A stretch of DNA of 64,000 bases from an uncultured Bacteroidales bacterium (GCA_900316245.1 ONCE01000008.1:52256-116255), one strand, 5' to 3'. Positions 1-9,062 are shown, counted from the first letter of the stretch. The notes: generated by a model not told the origin, from the sequence alone. Numbers and translations are program-made.

Positions 1-474
1 CTAGTAGGCTAAATCATAAAACATGGATTCTTCATCCATAACCAGGAAGAGTTCCTTGTTAAAAGTAAAGCGGATTGGTTTGTAATTGTTCAGATAGAAC
101 TGATATTCTTTCCCCACTTTCAGGCCGCTCACGGCTGAGGACATCTCGTCTATGGTGCAGGAACAATTGGCCGGATGGGTTTCGTAAACCATGTAGTGGA
201 TGGCATCTCCTTCCACAGAGACTTCACAGACAAGGCCATCCTCGCTTTTGATGCCGCAGGAAGCATAGACATTCCTTCGGGTTACGCGGAGGTCTCCGCC
301 TTCGTATTTCAAAATAAGCACGGATGCGGCAGGCATCTGATGGTACTGTCCATCGGCCTTGGTCCCCAATTCTTTGTTGCATCCCGTGTGGGTAAACTCT
401 TTGGTCTTAAATTCCAGATTATTACACCCTGCAAAGACGGTGAGGACAAACAAAAGTGTGAAGATTCTTTTCAT
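1..474 (-). CDS. Putative lipoprotein of unknown function
   Basis: 157 residues if started at the ATG at 474, which puts a lipoprotein signal (MKRIFTLLFVLTVFAGC, lipobox VFAGC) at the very N-terminus; an upstream ATG in frame (507) would bury the signal and is less likely. The mature part is cysteine-containing with no family I can name. The stop codon lies exactly at the window edge (bases 1-3). It follows the lytic transglycosylase gene by about 60 bases on the same strand and may be the tail of that operon or have its own weak promoter (TAACTTTA in the gap). Function unknown. Confidence 0.7.
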   Translation of the reverse strand: MKRIFTLLFVLTVFAGCNNLEFKTKEFTHTGCNKELGTKADGQYHQMPAASVLILKYEGGDLRVTRRNVYASCGIKSEDGLVCEVSVEGDAIHYMVYETHPANCSCTIDEMSSAVSGLKVGKEYQFYLNNYKPIRFTFNKELFLVMDEESMFYDLAY

Positions 475-532
475 AATGCCTGTAAAGTTAATACATCTTA
501 TAAACACACGGAAGCAACCGGGCCTTTAAAAC

Positions 533-1945
533 CTACCGCTTTCCTACCTTGAGGCGCTGGCCTATGGCTATGCGGTCACTCTTGAGGTTGTTCCAGCTCT
601 TGAGCTGACGGACGGAGGTGTGATACTTGCGGGCGATTTTGCCCAGATTGTCACCGGATTTGACTTTGTAATAAACCCACTGCGGTTTTGCAGAAGGACG
701 GGCGGTCTGTACAGGCCGTCCGTTCACCGTTTCACGGCCGTCTTCAATCTTGGAGGCGAAGAGGACATTGGCCTTGTAGCGGTAGATGCTGTCCTGCATC
801 TCCAGGAAGGAAGCGCTGTAGTTGAAGGGAAGGCGGATGACTTCTTCGGAGTGGGCGCCGGGAACGATGTCCGTATAGTACTGGGGATTGAGGTCGCGGA
901 TGTCGTCCAGGGGAATGCCCAGCACTTCGCTGATCTGGCTGAAATGCAGGTTCTTGTGGATGTGGAAGGTATCTACGTAAGTGGGAAGGGACATAGGAGC
1001 GGCCTTGAGACCGTACTCGTTGGCGTAACGGAAGGCGTACATAGCACCAACCATGGCCGGAACGTAGCCGCGGGTCTCGCGGGGCAGGTAATCGTAGATG
1101 CTCCAGAAGTCTCTGCGGCCGCCGGCGCGCTTGATGGCCTTGTTCACATTGCCGGAACCGCAGTTATAGGAGGAAATGGCCAGGGACCAGTCTCCGAAGA
1201 TGCGGTAGGCGTCCTTGAAATAGCGGGCGGCGGCGTCTATGGAAGCCACGGGATCCATCCGCTCATCGGCGTAGGAATCGATGCGAAGGCCATAGCTCAG
1301 GGCCGTCCTGTACATAAACTGCCACATTCCTTTGGCTCCTACCCGGGATTCGGCCCTGGGGTTGAAGGCGCTCTCGATGATGGCCACGTATTTGAGCTCC
1401 AGGGGGAGGTCGTAACGGCGGAGGGTCTCTTCAATGAGGGGGAAATAGTACTGCGACAGGCCCATCATCTCCGACATCTTGGCCGGCATCTTCTCCGTGT
1501 ACAGGATCATAAAGTTCTTGACCGTCTCGTTGAAGGGGAGGGTGATGAAGGAATTCATCTCCTCCAGGCGGTGCATCAGCACGGAATCCGGAACGTCTGT
1601 AGAGAAGTGGACGGAATCCATATCAAACTGTTCGCGGCCCGGAATGCGGGACTGGCGGTGCATATACCACTGGGAGAGGAGGGTGTCCGTGCTGGCGGGG
1701 GAATAGTCTTCCAGGCCGGCCGAAACCTTGTTCTCGTTTTCTCCGGACAGTTCTTCTTCTATGTACTCGCGGTCTATGGCATCGGCCTTGTAGGCGGCTA
1801 CCTCGGCCTCCAGGACTTCTATGCGTTTGTGAAGCTCTTCATTCTCTTTTTCCAGCGCCTTCTTGCTTTTTCGGCCCAATAACTGGGCCTCGGCGGGAAG
1901 GGACAGGATAAGGATACTACTAACTATAAGTGCAATTTTCTTCAT
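533..1945 (-). CDS. mltD: MltD-type lytic transglycosylase with LysM domain
   Basis: 470 residues. A signal peptide (cleavage after LPAEA) is followed by a short coiled coil (about 25-55), an SLT/lysozyme-like domain with the catalytic glutamate in IIESAFNPRAESRVGAKGMW, and a C-terminal LysM domain (YKVKSGDNLGKIARKYHTS). This is the layout of periplasmic or membrane-associated murein transglycosylase D, which cleaves peptidoglycan glycan strands to 1,6-anhydro products. It lies 3 bases after the DUF5683 gene and is last in the parA-parB-DUF5683-mltD run, a gene order familiar in Bacteroidales; co-expression with chromosome segregation genes is likely. Only one LysM repeat is visible; many MltD have two. 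Confidence 0.88.
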   Translation of the reverse strand: MKKIALIVSSILILSLPAEAQLLGRKSKKALEKENEELHKRIEVLEAEVAAYKADAIDREYIEEELSGENENKVSAGLEDYSPASTDTLLSQWYMHRQSRIPGREQFDMDSVHFSTDVPDSVLMHRLEEMNSFITLPFNETVKNFMILYTEKMPAKMSEMMGLSQYYFPLIEETLRRYDLPLELKYVAIIESAFNPRAESRVGAKGMWQFMYRTALSYGLRIDSYADERMDPVASIDAAARYFKDAYRIFGDWSLAISSYNCGSGNVNKAIKRAGGRRDFWSIYDYLPRETRGYVPAMVGAMYAFRYANEYGLKAAPMSLPTYVDTFHIHKNLHFSQISEVLGIPLDDIRDLNPQYYTDIVPGAHSEEVIRLPFNYSASFLEMQDSIYRYKANVLFASKIEDGRETVNGRPVQTARPSAKPQWVYYKVKSGDNLGKIARKYHTSVRQLKSWNNLKSDRIAIGQRLKVGKR

Positions 1946-1948
1946 ATA

Positions 1949-2857
1949 CTAAAACTTGACGCCGATGGACAAACCCACGGCGGGGGGAGCCATCGCGTAT
2001 TCTCCCACGGGGAGGACGGAGGGGGCTACCTTCATACTGATCTCGTCCGTTACCTCGAAATCCCTCATATAGGCAAAGACGTTGGCATCGATGACCTGCA
2101 AGACGTAGGATACGGCTACGGCCAGGATGGAATAGTCTCTCAGACGGCGGTAGGCATCCCTGTAATATTTGGCATTCTCTGCACTCTGCGGCGGTTTTTC
2201 CGTTTCCGGATCTTGGGAAGTGGCTTGGTCGTAGGTCCATTTCCAGCGCTTGTACTGCGTGTTGTTTTCAATCACAAAATGGACGCTGCCGGCCATCAGG
2301 CCCCAGTAGATGGGCACTTTCCAGAACTCTCCGTTGTAGAGCTGTCCCAGGCCCGGAAGCAGGATGGAATAGAGGGTGGACTTGGCGGGATCCGGGTTCT
2401 TGGTGGACGGATAGCAGACGGCTCCGTCCAGCATACTGCCCCAGTAGAACAATCCGGCCCCCACATAGGAAAGGGTGCTGTACAGTCTGTACTTGTCTTC
2501 TCCGGTATTCTTGTAGAGTTTGTTGAAATGGATACCGCCGTAAATGCCGGCGCCGATTCCGCCATAGATGATGGGAAGCTTCCAGTACTGCTTGTTGTAA
2601 ATCTGGGTGCCGCCCACCAGGATGGCCGATCCCATACTCAACGTCTTGAGGGAAGCGGGTCTCTTGTGGGCCAGACCGCCGAAATACTCCTTGAAACTGA
2701 AGAGCTGGCTGGTGTCGGTCTTTGTCTTTTCCGTGGTATCTGCGTACGTCTGGGTAAAGGCGTCCCTTTTGAATTGGTCGTCTCTGTACTGTGCACGGAG
2801 GGGGAGGGAAGCCAGCAGGCATCCCAGAGAGAGCGCTATGAGCCCTTTGAAATTCAT
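1949..2857 (-). CDS. DUF5683-family membrane/exported protein
   Basis: 302 residues with a signal peptide (LIALSLGCLLASLPLRAQ) and several hydrophobic segments rich in glycine and tyrosine (about 95-115, 127-150, 163-195, 243-262). The repeated pattern SxLLPGLGQLYNGEFWK is the hallmark of the DUF5683 family, found next to parB in many Bacteroidales. Its molecular role is not known. Its ATG overlaps the parB stop by 4 bases (translational coupling), and the transglycosylase starts 3 bases after its stop. The conserved linkage suggests a cell-envelope function tied to segregation or division. Confidence 0.8.
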   Translation of the reverse strand: MNFKGLIALSLGCLLASLPLRAQYRDDQFKRDAFTQTYADTTEKTKTDTSQLFSFKEYFGGLAHKRPASLKTLSMGSAILVGGTQIYNKQYWKLPIIYGGIGAGIYGGIHFNKLYKNTGEDKYRLYSTLSYVGAGLFYWGSMLDGAVCYPSTKNPDPAKSTLYSILLPGLGQLYNGEFWKVPIYWGLMAGSVHFVIENNTQYKRWKWTYDQATSQDPETEKPPQSAENAKYYRDAYRRLRDYSILAVAVSYVLQVIDANVFAYMRDFEVTDEISMKVAPSVLPVGEYAMAPPAVGLSIGVKF

Positions 2858-3777
2858 CGCTGGTCCAGCGCCTTCATAAATTCTTCCATCTGGGCGTCGG
2901 AATCGAATTTGATGGTGAGAACGCCCTTACCCTCGCGGTTGCGGCGAAGGGAAATGTTCTCTCCAAAGTACTTGCCCACGTTTTCCAGAAGGCGGTAATA
3001 CATTTCCGGCAGGGTGCCGGGCTCTTCTTTCTTTTTGGCCGATGGGGCCTTGTTTTCCAGGGCCTTCACCTTTTCTTCCAGCTGGCGCACGGACAGGCCG
3101 CCCTTGACAATAAGGTCACAGAGCAGTTCCTGGGTAGCGGGATCTTCCACGGCCAGGAGCACCTTGGCGTGGCCCACGCTCACCAGGCCCACCTTCAAAT
3201 CGTGCTGCACCTTGGCGGGCAGTTTGAGAAGGCGGAGCTGATTGGCCACCGAAGCGCGCTTCTTGCCCACGCGGTCTGCCATCTGCTCCTGGGTGAGGCG
3301 GCATTCCTCCATCAGGCGCTGATAACTCATAGCTACCTCGATGGGGTCCAGGTTTTCTCGCTGGATATTCTCCACGATGGCCATTTCCAGCATACCTTGC
3401 TCGGAGGCATCTCGGATGTAGGCGGGCACCATATCCATACCGGCCATAATGGAAGCACGGTAACGGCGCTCACCGCTGATGATCTGGAATTTTTCTCCCC
3501 TGCGACGCACCGTGATGGGCTGGATAAGGCCGAAGGAACGGATGCTTTCGCACAGCTCCTGCATGGCTTCGTTGTCAAAGTTCATACGGGGCTGGTAGGG
3601 GTTGGGCTCGATGAGGCCCACGGGAATGCGCAGGACATCGGAGGTGTCCTGGGGTTTGGTTTCGGCCGAAACGACCTGTTTGTTGATGTAACCTACCGGT
3701 TTGCGCAGTTCGGAGAGGTCTTCTCCTCCCAGGAGGGCTCCCAGGCCCTTGCCCAGGCGGGACGGATTATTGGGCAT
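2854..3777 (-). CDS. parB: Chromosome-partitioning protein ParB
   Basis: 307 residues. N-terminal ParB/Spo0J nuclease-like (CTPase) domain with IEPNPYQPRMNFD and GERRYRASIMAG, then the helix-turn-helix parS-binding domain (LTQEQMADRVGKKRASVANQLR) and a basic C-terminal dimerisation region. It binds parS sites and, with ParA, segregates the chromosome. The start codon overlaps the end of parA by 11 bases and the stop overlaps the next gene by 4. No canonical parS (TGTTNCACGTGAAACA type) was found in this window. Confidence 0.95.
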   Translation of the reverse strand: MPNNPSRLGKGLGALLGGEDLSELRKPVGYINKQVVSAETKPQDTSDVLRIPVGLIEPNPYQPRMNFDNEAMQELCESIRSFGLIQPITVRRRGEKFQIISGERRYRASIMAGMDMVPAYIRDASEQGMLEMAIVENIQRENLDPIEVAMSYQRLMEECRLTQEQMADRVGKKRASVANQLRLLKLPAKVQHDLKVGLVSVGHAKVLLAVEDPATQELLCDLIVKGGLSVRQLEEKVKALENKAPSAKKKEEPGTLPEMYYRLLENVGKYFGENISLRRNREGKGVLTIKFDSDAQMEEFMKALDQR

Positions 3778-4543
3778 CTTTATTCTTGTCTAAGACTTCC
3801 TTTGCCAGATTGAGGTAATTGGAAGTACCGTTGTTCATTACGTCGTACAGGATGATGGGCTTGCCGTAAGACGGAGCCTCGCTCAGGCGGATGCTGCGCT
3901 GGATGATGGTGTTGAACACCATATCCTTGAAATGCTCACGCAGCTGGGCCACCACCTGGTTGTGGACCTTGGTGCGGCCGTCGTACATAGTGACCACAAA
4001 GCCCTCGATGGTGAGGTTGGGGTTGATGCCGTTCTGCACCAGGCGGATGGTCTGGATGAGTTTGGCCAGGCCTTCCAGGGCAAAGAATTCCGGCTGTACG
4101 GGAATCATCACGGAATCTGCGGCCGTGAGGCTGTTCACGGTGATCAGACCCAGGGAAGGGGAGCAGTCGATGATGATATAGTCGTACTGGTCCTTGATGG
4201 GCGCAAGGGCCTTCTTGAGGATGGATTCGCGGTCCGGGGTTTCCAGGAGCTCGATCTCTGCACCCACCAGGTTGATGTGGGAGGGAATCATATGCAGCTT
4301 GGGAAGCTCGGTCTGGATGAGGGCGTCCGAGGCTGCGATTTTTCCGATGAGAATCTCGTACAGGGTACGGTGTTCCTCGTTCTCGGGGTCAAAGTTGAGA
4401 CCGGAGGTGGTATTGGCCTGAGGGTCTGCGTCAATGACCAGAACGTTCTTTTCCAGGACGGCCAGGGAGGCGGCCAGATTGATGGCTGTGGTGGTTTTAC
4501 CCACGCCGCCTTTCTGATTGGCGATAGCTATGATTTTGCCCAT
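3767..4543 (-). CDS. parA: Chromosome-partitioning ATPase ParA (Soj)
   Basis: 258 residues from the ATG at 4543 (MGKIIAIANQKGGVGKTT), chosen because the deviant Walker A motif KGGVGKTT begins about ten residues in, as in all ParA/Soj; a longer frame to 4678 has no homology in its extension and crosses the promoter. Walker A' DADPQANTT and Walker B IIIDCSPSLGL are intact, and the family residues for nonspecific DNA binding are expected in the C-terminal third. First gene of the parA-parB-DUF5683-mltD operon, divergent from the priA-like gene. Confidence 0.95.
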   Translation of the reverse strand: MGKIIAIANQKGGVGKTTTAINLAASLAVLEKNVLVIDADPQANTTSGLNFDPENEEHRTLYEILIGKIAASDALIQTELPKLHMIPSHINLVGAEIELLETPDRESILKKALAPIKDQYDYIIIDCSPSLGLITVNSLTAADSVMIPVQPEFFALEGLAKLIQTIRLVQNGINPNLTIEGFVVTMYDGRTKVHNQVVAQLREHFKDMVFNTIIQRSIRLSEAPSYGKPIILYDVMNNGTSNYLNLAKEVLDKNKDAQ

Positions 4544-4565
4544 AATTCTAATTCTATTTAGCTCA

Positions 4566-4573
4566 CAAAAATA
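4566..4573 (-). promoter_or_regulatory. Promoter of the parAB operon (-7 box TATTTTTG)
   Basis: Read on the minus strand, TATTTTTG matches the Bacteroidetes -7 consensus TAnnTTTG, about 22 bases from the parA ATG; a TTG lies about 20 bases further upstream as the -33 element. Confidence 0.65.
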
Positions 4574-4600
4574 GGTTAAAATTTTGACATCCCCAAGAAA

Positions 4601-4619
4601 TGTTCCACAAAGTTCCACA
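4601..4619. promoter_or_regulatory. Two directly repeated parS-like half sites
   Basis: TGTTCCAC and GTTCCACA lie 3 bases apart, in the same direction, between the divergent parA and priA promoters. The octamer TGTTCCAC equals one arm of a parS palindrome, but the arms are not inverted, so this is not a parS site. It could be an operator for ParA/ParB autoregulation; this is inference only. Confidence 0.3.
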
Positions 4620-4642
4620 TTGATTTTACCGGAAAATATTGT

Positions 4643-4650
4643 TATATTCG
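4643..4650 (+). promoter_or_regulatory. Promoter of the priA-like gene (-7 box TATATTCG)
   Basis: TATATTCG is one base from TAnnTTTG and lies 8 bases before the chosen ATG at 4659, implying a nearly leaderless transcript. It supports the downstream start over the upstream ATG at 4584. Confidence 0.5.
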
Positions 4651-4658
4651 CAAGATTA

Positions 4659-6392
4659 ATGACGTGCACTTCCTTCATACAGGTTATCCTGCCTCTCCGC
4701 CTGGAGTGGGAACCTTATTATAAGGTACCGGATGAGGTAAATGTGCAGGTAGGGGACCGTGTGAGGGTCATTTTTGCCAATGCCTTCTATGTGGGTACGG
4801 TAAGCGCCGTCAATGTTACCCCCACGCTGGAAGCCAAGAAGATTCTTCCCGTGCAGGCCGTGGAGCAGGACCTTCCTGCCGTGGGCCCGGAAGAGATTCA
4901 TTTTTGGAGAGAACTGGCCGCCTATTATCTGTGTACGGTGGGGGAGGTCTACAAGGCCGCCTATCCCCGGATGGCCCACCATAAGTCCCGCCTGACCCTG
5001 CCGGTAACGGAAGAGCCTAAAGAGGCTCCCGCTGTGGATGTAAAGGCCATCCAGTCCGGTTTCCGGGAAGGCAAGCCCGTGCTGCTGTGCGGCCCGTCCC
5101 GAATGGACCATTATCTCAACCTGGCCCTGGAAACCTGGAAAGAGGGCAAGAGTACCTTGATCCTGGTTCCCGAAGTGGCCCTTTCCAGCCAGTTGGAGGA
5201 GCAGGTGCGGAAGGTTTTTCCTTCGGCCCTCCTGTATCATAGCCGCCTTACGCCCGGCAAGAGGAAAGCCGTGGCCGAAAAGCTGAGGTCCGGTGAGCCG
5301 TACGTGCTGCTGGGAACCCGCAGCGCCCTCCTTCTGCCTCACCGCAACCTGGGCCTGGTGGTTGTGGACGAAGAGCACGACCCTTCCTTCAAGCAGGATG
5401 CTCCGGCCCCGCGTTACCACGTTCGGGAAAGCGGCATTATGCTGGCCCTGGCCCACGGAGCCAAGGTCCTGCTGGGTAGCGCCACTCCTTCTTTGGAGTC
5501 GGTCTATAACGCTCAGTGCGGCCGCTTTGTAAGGGTTGATTTGAAGGACACCTCCAAGAATGTGCCCTCCGAGGTAGAGATTATCAATACGGCGGCCGAA
5601 GCCCGCAAAAAGGGGATGGCCGGTTCGTTCTCCCTCAAGCTGCTGGCCCATATGCAAAACGCCCTGGCCGTTGGAGAGCAGATTATGGTCCTGGGCCCCC
5701 GCAGAAACTATGAAGGAAAGAAACTGGAGGCCGAGGTCCTGGAGGTTTTCCCGGATGTCCGCCTGGCCAGCCTGAACGAAGGAACCCCCGAAGAACAGTT
5801 GGAAACCCTCCGCGGCTTTGCTGCAGGAGAGTTTGATATACTGGTAGGCAACAACCTGTCCACCAGAGGAATAGAAAGCCGGAAACTGGGCCTGGTGGCC
5901 ATTGTGGCAGCGGATGGAATTCTAGCCCGTCAGGACTTCAGGGCCGATGAAAGGGCGGTCCAGGTGCTCCATCTTCAGAAGGGCCGATGCTCCCGTTTTG
6001 TGATCCAGACCCGGGAGCCCCATCATCCGGTCTTCGAGGCCATCCGGGAAGGGACGGATCCCACCGGGCGCATCCTGGAAGAGCGCCGCTCCTTTGGCTA
6101 TCCGCCGTTCTCCCGCCTGGTAAAAGTCCAGGTGAGGGACAAGTATGAGAAACGGCTGGCCTCCCAGAGCAGAGAACTGGCCCGGGAACTTGGTGACATC
6201 TGCCCGGTTACCGGTCCTTATGCGCCCTCCTGGTGGCCCATCCCGGACGAAAAAGTGCAGGAGATGCTGCTCCTGCTCCCGCGGGACAAAGACCTGGGCC
6301 TCCGCAAGCAGGCCATCAGCCGCTGCGTATCGGCCTTTGAACAGGCCCAGAAGTATCCTGGACATATCATCATAGACGTGGATCCCGTATGA
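4659..6392 (+). CDS. priA: Degenerate PriA-like primosomal protein N' (catalytic motifs lost)
   Basis: 577 residues from the ATG at 4659; typical PriA is about 730-820. The N-terminal 3'-DNA-binding domain (VILPLRLEWEPYYKVP, VGDRVRVIF) and a superfamily 2 helicase core are recognisable: motif II VVVDEEHD (about 234) and motif III GSATPSLES (about 272). However the Walker A loop, normally GVTGSGKTEVYL, reads GPSRMDHYL (about 142), with neither lysine nor threonine; the whole cysteine-rich zinc module after RRNY (about 347) is absent; and motif VI, normally QVAGRAGR, reads QVLHLQKGR. ATP hydrolysis and helicase action are therefore unlikely. The frame is open and the codon use ordinary, so it is probably expressed as a structural restart factor. 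The next gene overlaps its stop by 4 bases. Confidence 0.8.
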   Translation: MTCTSFIQVILPLRLEWEPYYKVPDEVNVQVGDRVRVIFANAFYVGTVSAVNVTPTLEAKKILPVQAVEQDLPAVGPEEIHFWRELAAYYLCTVGEVYKAAYPRMAHHKSRLTLPVTEEPKEAPAVDVKAIQSGFREGKPVLLCGPSRMDHYLNLALETWKEGKSTLILVPEVALSSQLEEQVRKVFPSALLYHSRLTPGKRKAVAEKLRSGEPYVLLGTRSALLLPHRNLGLVVVDEEHDPSFKQDAPAPRYHVRESGIMLALAHGAKVLLGSATPSLESVYNAQCGRFVRVDLKDTSKNVPSEVEIINTAAEARKKGMAGSFSLKLLAHMQNALAVGEQIMVLGPRRNYEGKKLEAEVLEVFPDVRLASLNEGTPEEQLETLRGFAAGEFDILVGNNLSTRGIESRKLGLVAIVAADGILARQDFRADERAVQVLHLQKGRCSRFVIQTREPHHPVFEAIREGTDPTGRILEERRSFGYPPFSRLVKVQVRDKYEKRLASQSRELARELGDICPVTGPYAPSWWPIPDEKVQEMLLLLPRDKDLGLRKQAISRCVSAFEQAQKYPGHIIIDVDPV

Positions 6393-7546
6393 GCCTGAAA
6401 CCTTATATCGCACTTGTAACCATGGCGTTGGTATCCTGCAATAACACCTTGGAGAGCCGCCTGGACCGCATTCTGAAGCCCCTTTTCCCGGCCGATGAAC
6501 CCGGCGCCGCCGTCCTGGTCCTGAAAGGAAACGACATCCTCTTTGACAAAGGCTATGGCCTGGCCCGCTTAGAACAAGATAGCTCAATTCGGAGGGAAAT
6601 TGGTTTTTCGGAAAGCCTTCCGAAAAATAATTTCCCGGAGAATGCATTAATTGACGGAGATACCCATTTCAATATCGCTTCTGTTTCCAAACAGTTTACT
6701 GCTGTAGCCGTTTTACAGTTGGTTCAGGAAGGAAAGATTTCGTTGGACGATCCTGTGAGCCAATACTTTCCGGAATTTGAAAGCGACATGTGGAAGGAGG
6801 TCTATATCAAGCACCTGTTGTCTCATAGCTCCGGTATTCCTGATGTGCGGGCCGATATTCTGACCAGAGAGCAGAGGGTTTTTGGAGACGAGGACCTGAG
6901 CATAGAGTATATGAAGACCCTGGACTACCGTCACTTTGCTCCCGGTACCGCCTACGAGTATATGAACCCCACTTATACTTTATTGGGCTTCCTCATTGAA
7001 AAGGTTAGTGGAGAACCGTTTACGGAGTTTTTTCAAAAGCATATCTTCAATCCTGCGGGCATGGACGATACCTACTATTTCGACCGCAACAACGAGCGTC
7101 CGGACGCCGCCCACGGATACATCTATGACAACGGCTGGAAGGAGTATGACTTTGGAGAAGAAACCTTCTTTGCCACCCGTCCGGACGGAGGAATCTACAC
7201 CACTACCCACGAATTCGTAAAGTGGGAGAAAGCCCTCAGGGAAGGGAAAGTGCTGTCCCCGGACCTGCTGGCAGAAGCTATGACGGGGCATACCGAAGTG
7301 AGTTACAGCCGCTGGAGTGATTACCAGAACCGTCCCAATACCTGGTATGGTTACGGCTGGTTCATTGAACCGGCCCTGGATGGTGCTCCCAGGCGCGTTT
7401 ACCATACCGGAGACAACGGCGGATTCATGATTATGGCTGCCCGTTATCCGGATGAGGACCTCCTGATCCTGATCTTTGCCAACCGCAACGACTGGGACCG
7501 TTATGAACTTTTAATGAAATTGGAAAAAGAAATCAACCTTAACTAA
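6389..7546 (+). CDS. Lipoprotein serine hydrolase of the class C beta-lactamase fold
   Basis: 385 residues. A lipoprotein signal (LVTMALVSC) is followed by a beta-lactamase/penicillin-binding-protein-like domain: SVSK with the nucleophile near residue 100 (SxxK), a YxN-type motif in YEYMNPTY, and HTGDNGG in place of KTG. This set is typical of the broad serine hydrolase family (D-aminopeptidases, esterases, PBP4-like), so the substrate cannot be told; it is not evidence of antibiotic resistance. It starts inside the stop codon of the priA-like gene (ATGA overlap) and is therefore translationally coupled. A local patch around 6560-6720 has more AT-rich codons than its flanks. Confidence 0.8.
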   Translation: MSLKPYIALVTMALVSCNNTLESRLDRILKPLFPADEPGAAVLVLKGNDILFDKGYGLARLEQDSSIRREIGFSESLPKNNFPENALIDGDTHFNIASVSKQFTAVAVLQLVQEGKISLDDPVSQYFPEFESDMWKEVYIKHLLSHSSGIPDVRADILTREQRVFGDEDLSIEYMKTLDYRHFAPGTAYEYMNPTYTLLGFLIEKVSGEPFTEFFQKHIFNPAGMDDTYYFDRNNERPDAAHGYIYDNGWKEYDFGEETFFATRPDGGIYTTTHEFVKWEKALREGKVLSPDLLAEAMTGHTEVSYSRWSDYQNRPNTWYGYGWFIEPALDGAPRRVYHTGDNGGFMIMAARYPDEDLLILIFANRNDWDRYELLMKLEKEINLN

Positions 7547-7565
7547 TAAACTAAACCATTTTTTT

Positions 7566-9062
7566 ATGACCAACGAAGAGTATTTCTATTCGCTGCTTCC
7601 CAAAGAGGAAATTGAGCGCCTCCCTTATTTGCCCACCATGGGTGAGTTTGTGGACTGGTTTACTAAAGAGTATGCCAACAATCCGGCTATCTCTGACATG
7701 ACCAACACCATCACCTATAAGGAGCTGGGAGAGCGGGTAGCCCGCCGCCGTGCCTTTATCGAGGGCCTGGGCCTTCAGAAAGGCGCCCATATTGCCATTA
7801 TGGACCGCAACAGCCAGGATGCCATGGAACTGTTCCTGGCCATCACCAGTGCCGGTTATGTGGCCATGAACTTCCCGGCCTCCCTGCCGGAAATGGCCGT
7901 GGTTGGCTGCTGCATGAAATTTGATATTGCCGCTATCTTCGTGCGGGAGGAGTTCATGCCCCTCACCGCCAAGATCCAGGGTACCAAGGTGCTGCCGGCT
8001 GCTTCCATCGCAGAGACCGGTGTTCCTTCGGCCCAGATCGATCCCGACAGCCCCGCCGCCATCTTCTTCACCGGCGGTACCACGGGTGCTCCCAAGGGCG
8101 CTGTCCTGAGCCACCGTGCCCTGATGAGAGGCAACTTCAACACCATCTTCAAACCCGGTCCCATCATTGGCGTGCACCGTTATCTGGCCCTGCTTCCGCT
8201 GAGCCACGTATTCGGCCTCATTGCCGGCTGCATGGGCTGCTTCTATTCCGGTAACCTCATCTTTACCTGCGAGGATATGAAGGCCGCCGTGGGCAAGCTT
8301 CCCGCCATCAAGCCCACCATCCTGGTCATCGTGCCCGGTATCTGCGACATTCTCGCCGGCCTGGTGAAGATGTACGGTCCGCAGTTCCTGGGCGGTCAGC
8401 TGCGCATGATTATCTCCGGCGCCGCCAATGTTCCGCCGCGCCTGACAGATATCTTCACCAAGCTGGGCGTGCAGTTCTGCTTTGGCTACGGCCTTACGGA
8501 AAGCGCCAACCTCACCAGCGCCAATGCCTATCCTACTACCAATCCCACTTCCATCGGCCGCATCTATCCCGGTCAGGAGGCCAAACTCGTAGACGGAGAA
8601 CTGTGGATCAAGGGAGACAACATCTTCTCCTATTACTACAAGGATCCCGAGCGTACGGCCGAAGCTCTCACCCCCGACGGCTGGCTCCGTACCGGAGACC
8701 TCTGCCGCTTTGACGAGGAAGGCTTCCTCTACATCACGGGCCGAATCAAGAACATCATCGTGCTGGCCAACGGCGAGAATGTGAGTCCCGAGGCCCTGGA
8801 AGAGCCCTTCTATGCCGATCCTTGCGTGCGCGACGCCATGGTGAAGGAAGACGAGCTCAATGGCACCCAGGTAATCGCCGTGGAGATTCTCCCGCTGATG
8901 CCCGCCTTCGACGGCAAGCCCTTCGAGGAGGTGGAAGCCTACATGCACAAGCTGGTGGACAAGATTAACGCCACCCTGCCTTCTACCCATCAGATCCGTA
9001 AAGTGACGGTACGTACGGAAGACTTCAAGCGTACCGGAAGCATGAAAGTATCCCGCGTATGA
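7566..9062 (+). CDS. AMP-forming acyl-CoA/acyl-ACP synthetase-like ligase
   Basis: 498 residues of the ANL adenylation superfamily. The phosphate-binding loop FFTGGTTGAPKGAVLSH, the A5 motif FGYGLTES, the hinge GWLRTGDLCRFDEEGFLYITGR and downstream IKNIIVLANGENVSPEALEE are all present; the region of the A10 lysine is FKRTGSMKVSR near the C-terminus. It activates a carboxylic acid as acyl-adenylate and passes it to a thiol. The gene for a free-standing acyl carrier protein overlaps its stop by 4 bases, so the acceptor is plausibly that carrier rather than CoA; what acid is used is unknown. Confidence 0.85.
   Translation: MTNEEYFYSLLPKEEIERLPYLPTMGEFVDWFTKEYANNPAISDMTNTITYKELGERVARRRAFIEGLGLQKGAHIAIMDRNSQDAMELFLAITSAGYVAMNFPASLPEMAVVGCCMKFDIAAIFVREEFMPLTAKIQGTKVLPAASIAETGVPSAQIDPDSPAAIFFTGGTTGAPKGAVLSHRALMRGNFNTIFKPGPIIGVHRYLALLPLSHVFGLIAGCMGCFYSGNLIFTCEDMKAAVGKLPAIKPTILVIVPGICDILAGLVKMYGPQFLGGQLRMIISGAANVPPRLTDIFTKLGVQFCFGYGLTESANLTSANAYPTTNPTSIGRIYPGQEAKLVDGELWIKGDNIFSYYYKDPERTAEALTPDGWLRTGDLCRFDEEGFLYITGRIKNIIVLANGENVSPEALEEPFYADPCVRDAMVKEDELNGTQVIAVEILPLMPAFDGKPFEEVEAYMHKLVDKINATLPSTHQIRKVTVRTEDFKRTGSMKVSRV

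Noticed and set aside
620-1882. 420-codon frame opposite the transglycosylase
   Set aside because: Antisense shadow; catalytic motifs are on the minus strand.
4584-4658. Upstream extension of the priA-like gene
   Set aside because: The extra 25 codons cross the promoter and the half-site repeat and have no PriA similarity.
6389-7546. Class C beta-lactamase (antibiotic resistance)
   Set aside because: HTG instead of KTG and the broad serine-hydrolase pattern do not support an AmpC-type lactamase.
7551-8990. 479-codon frame opposite the AMP-forming ligase
   Set aside because: Antisense shadow of a gene with all ANL motifs.
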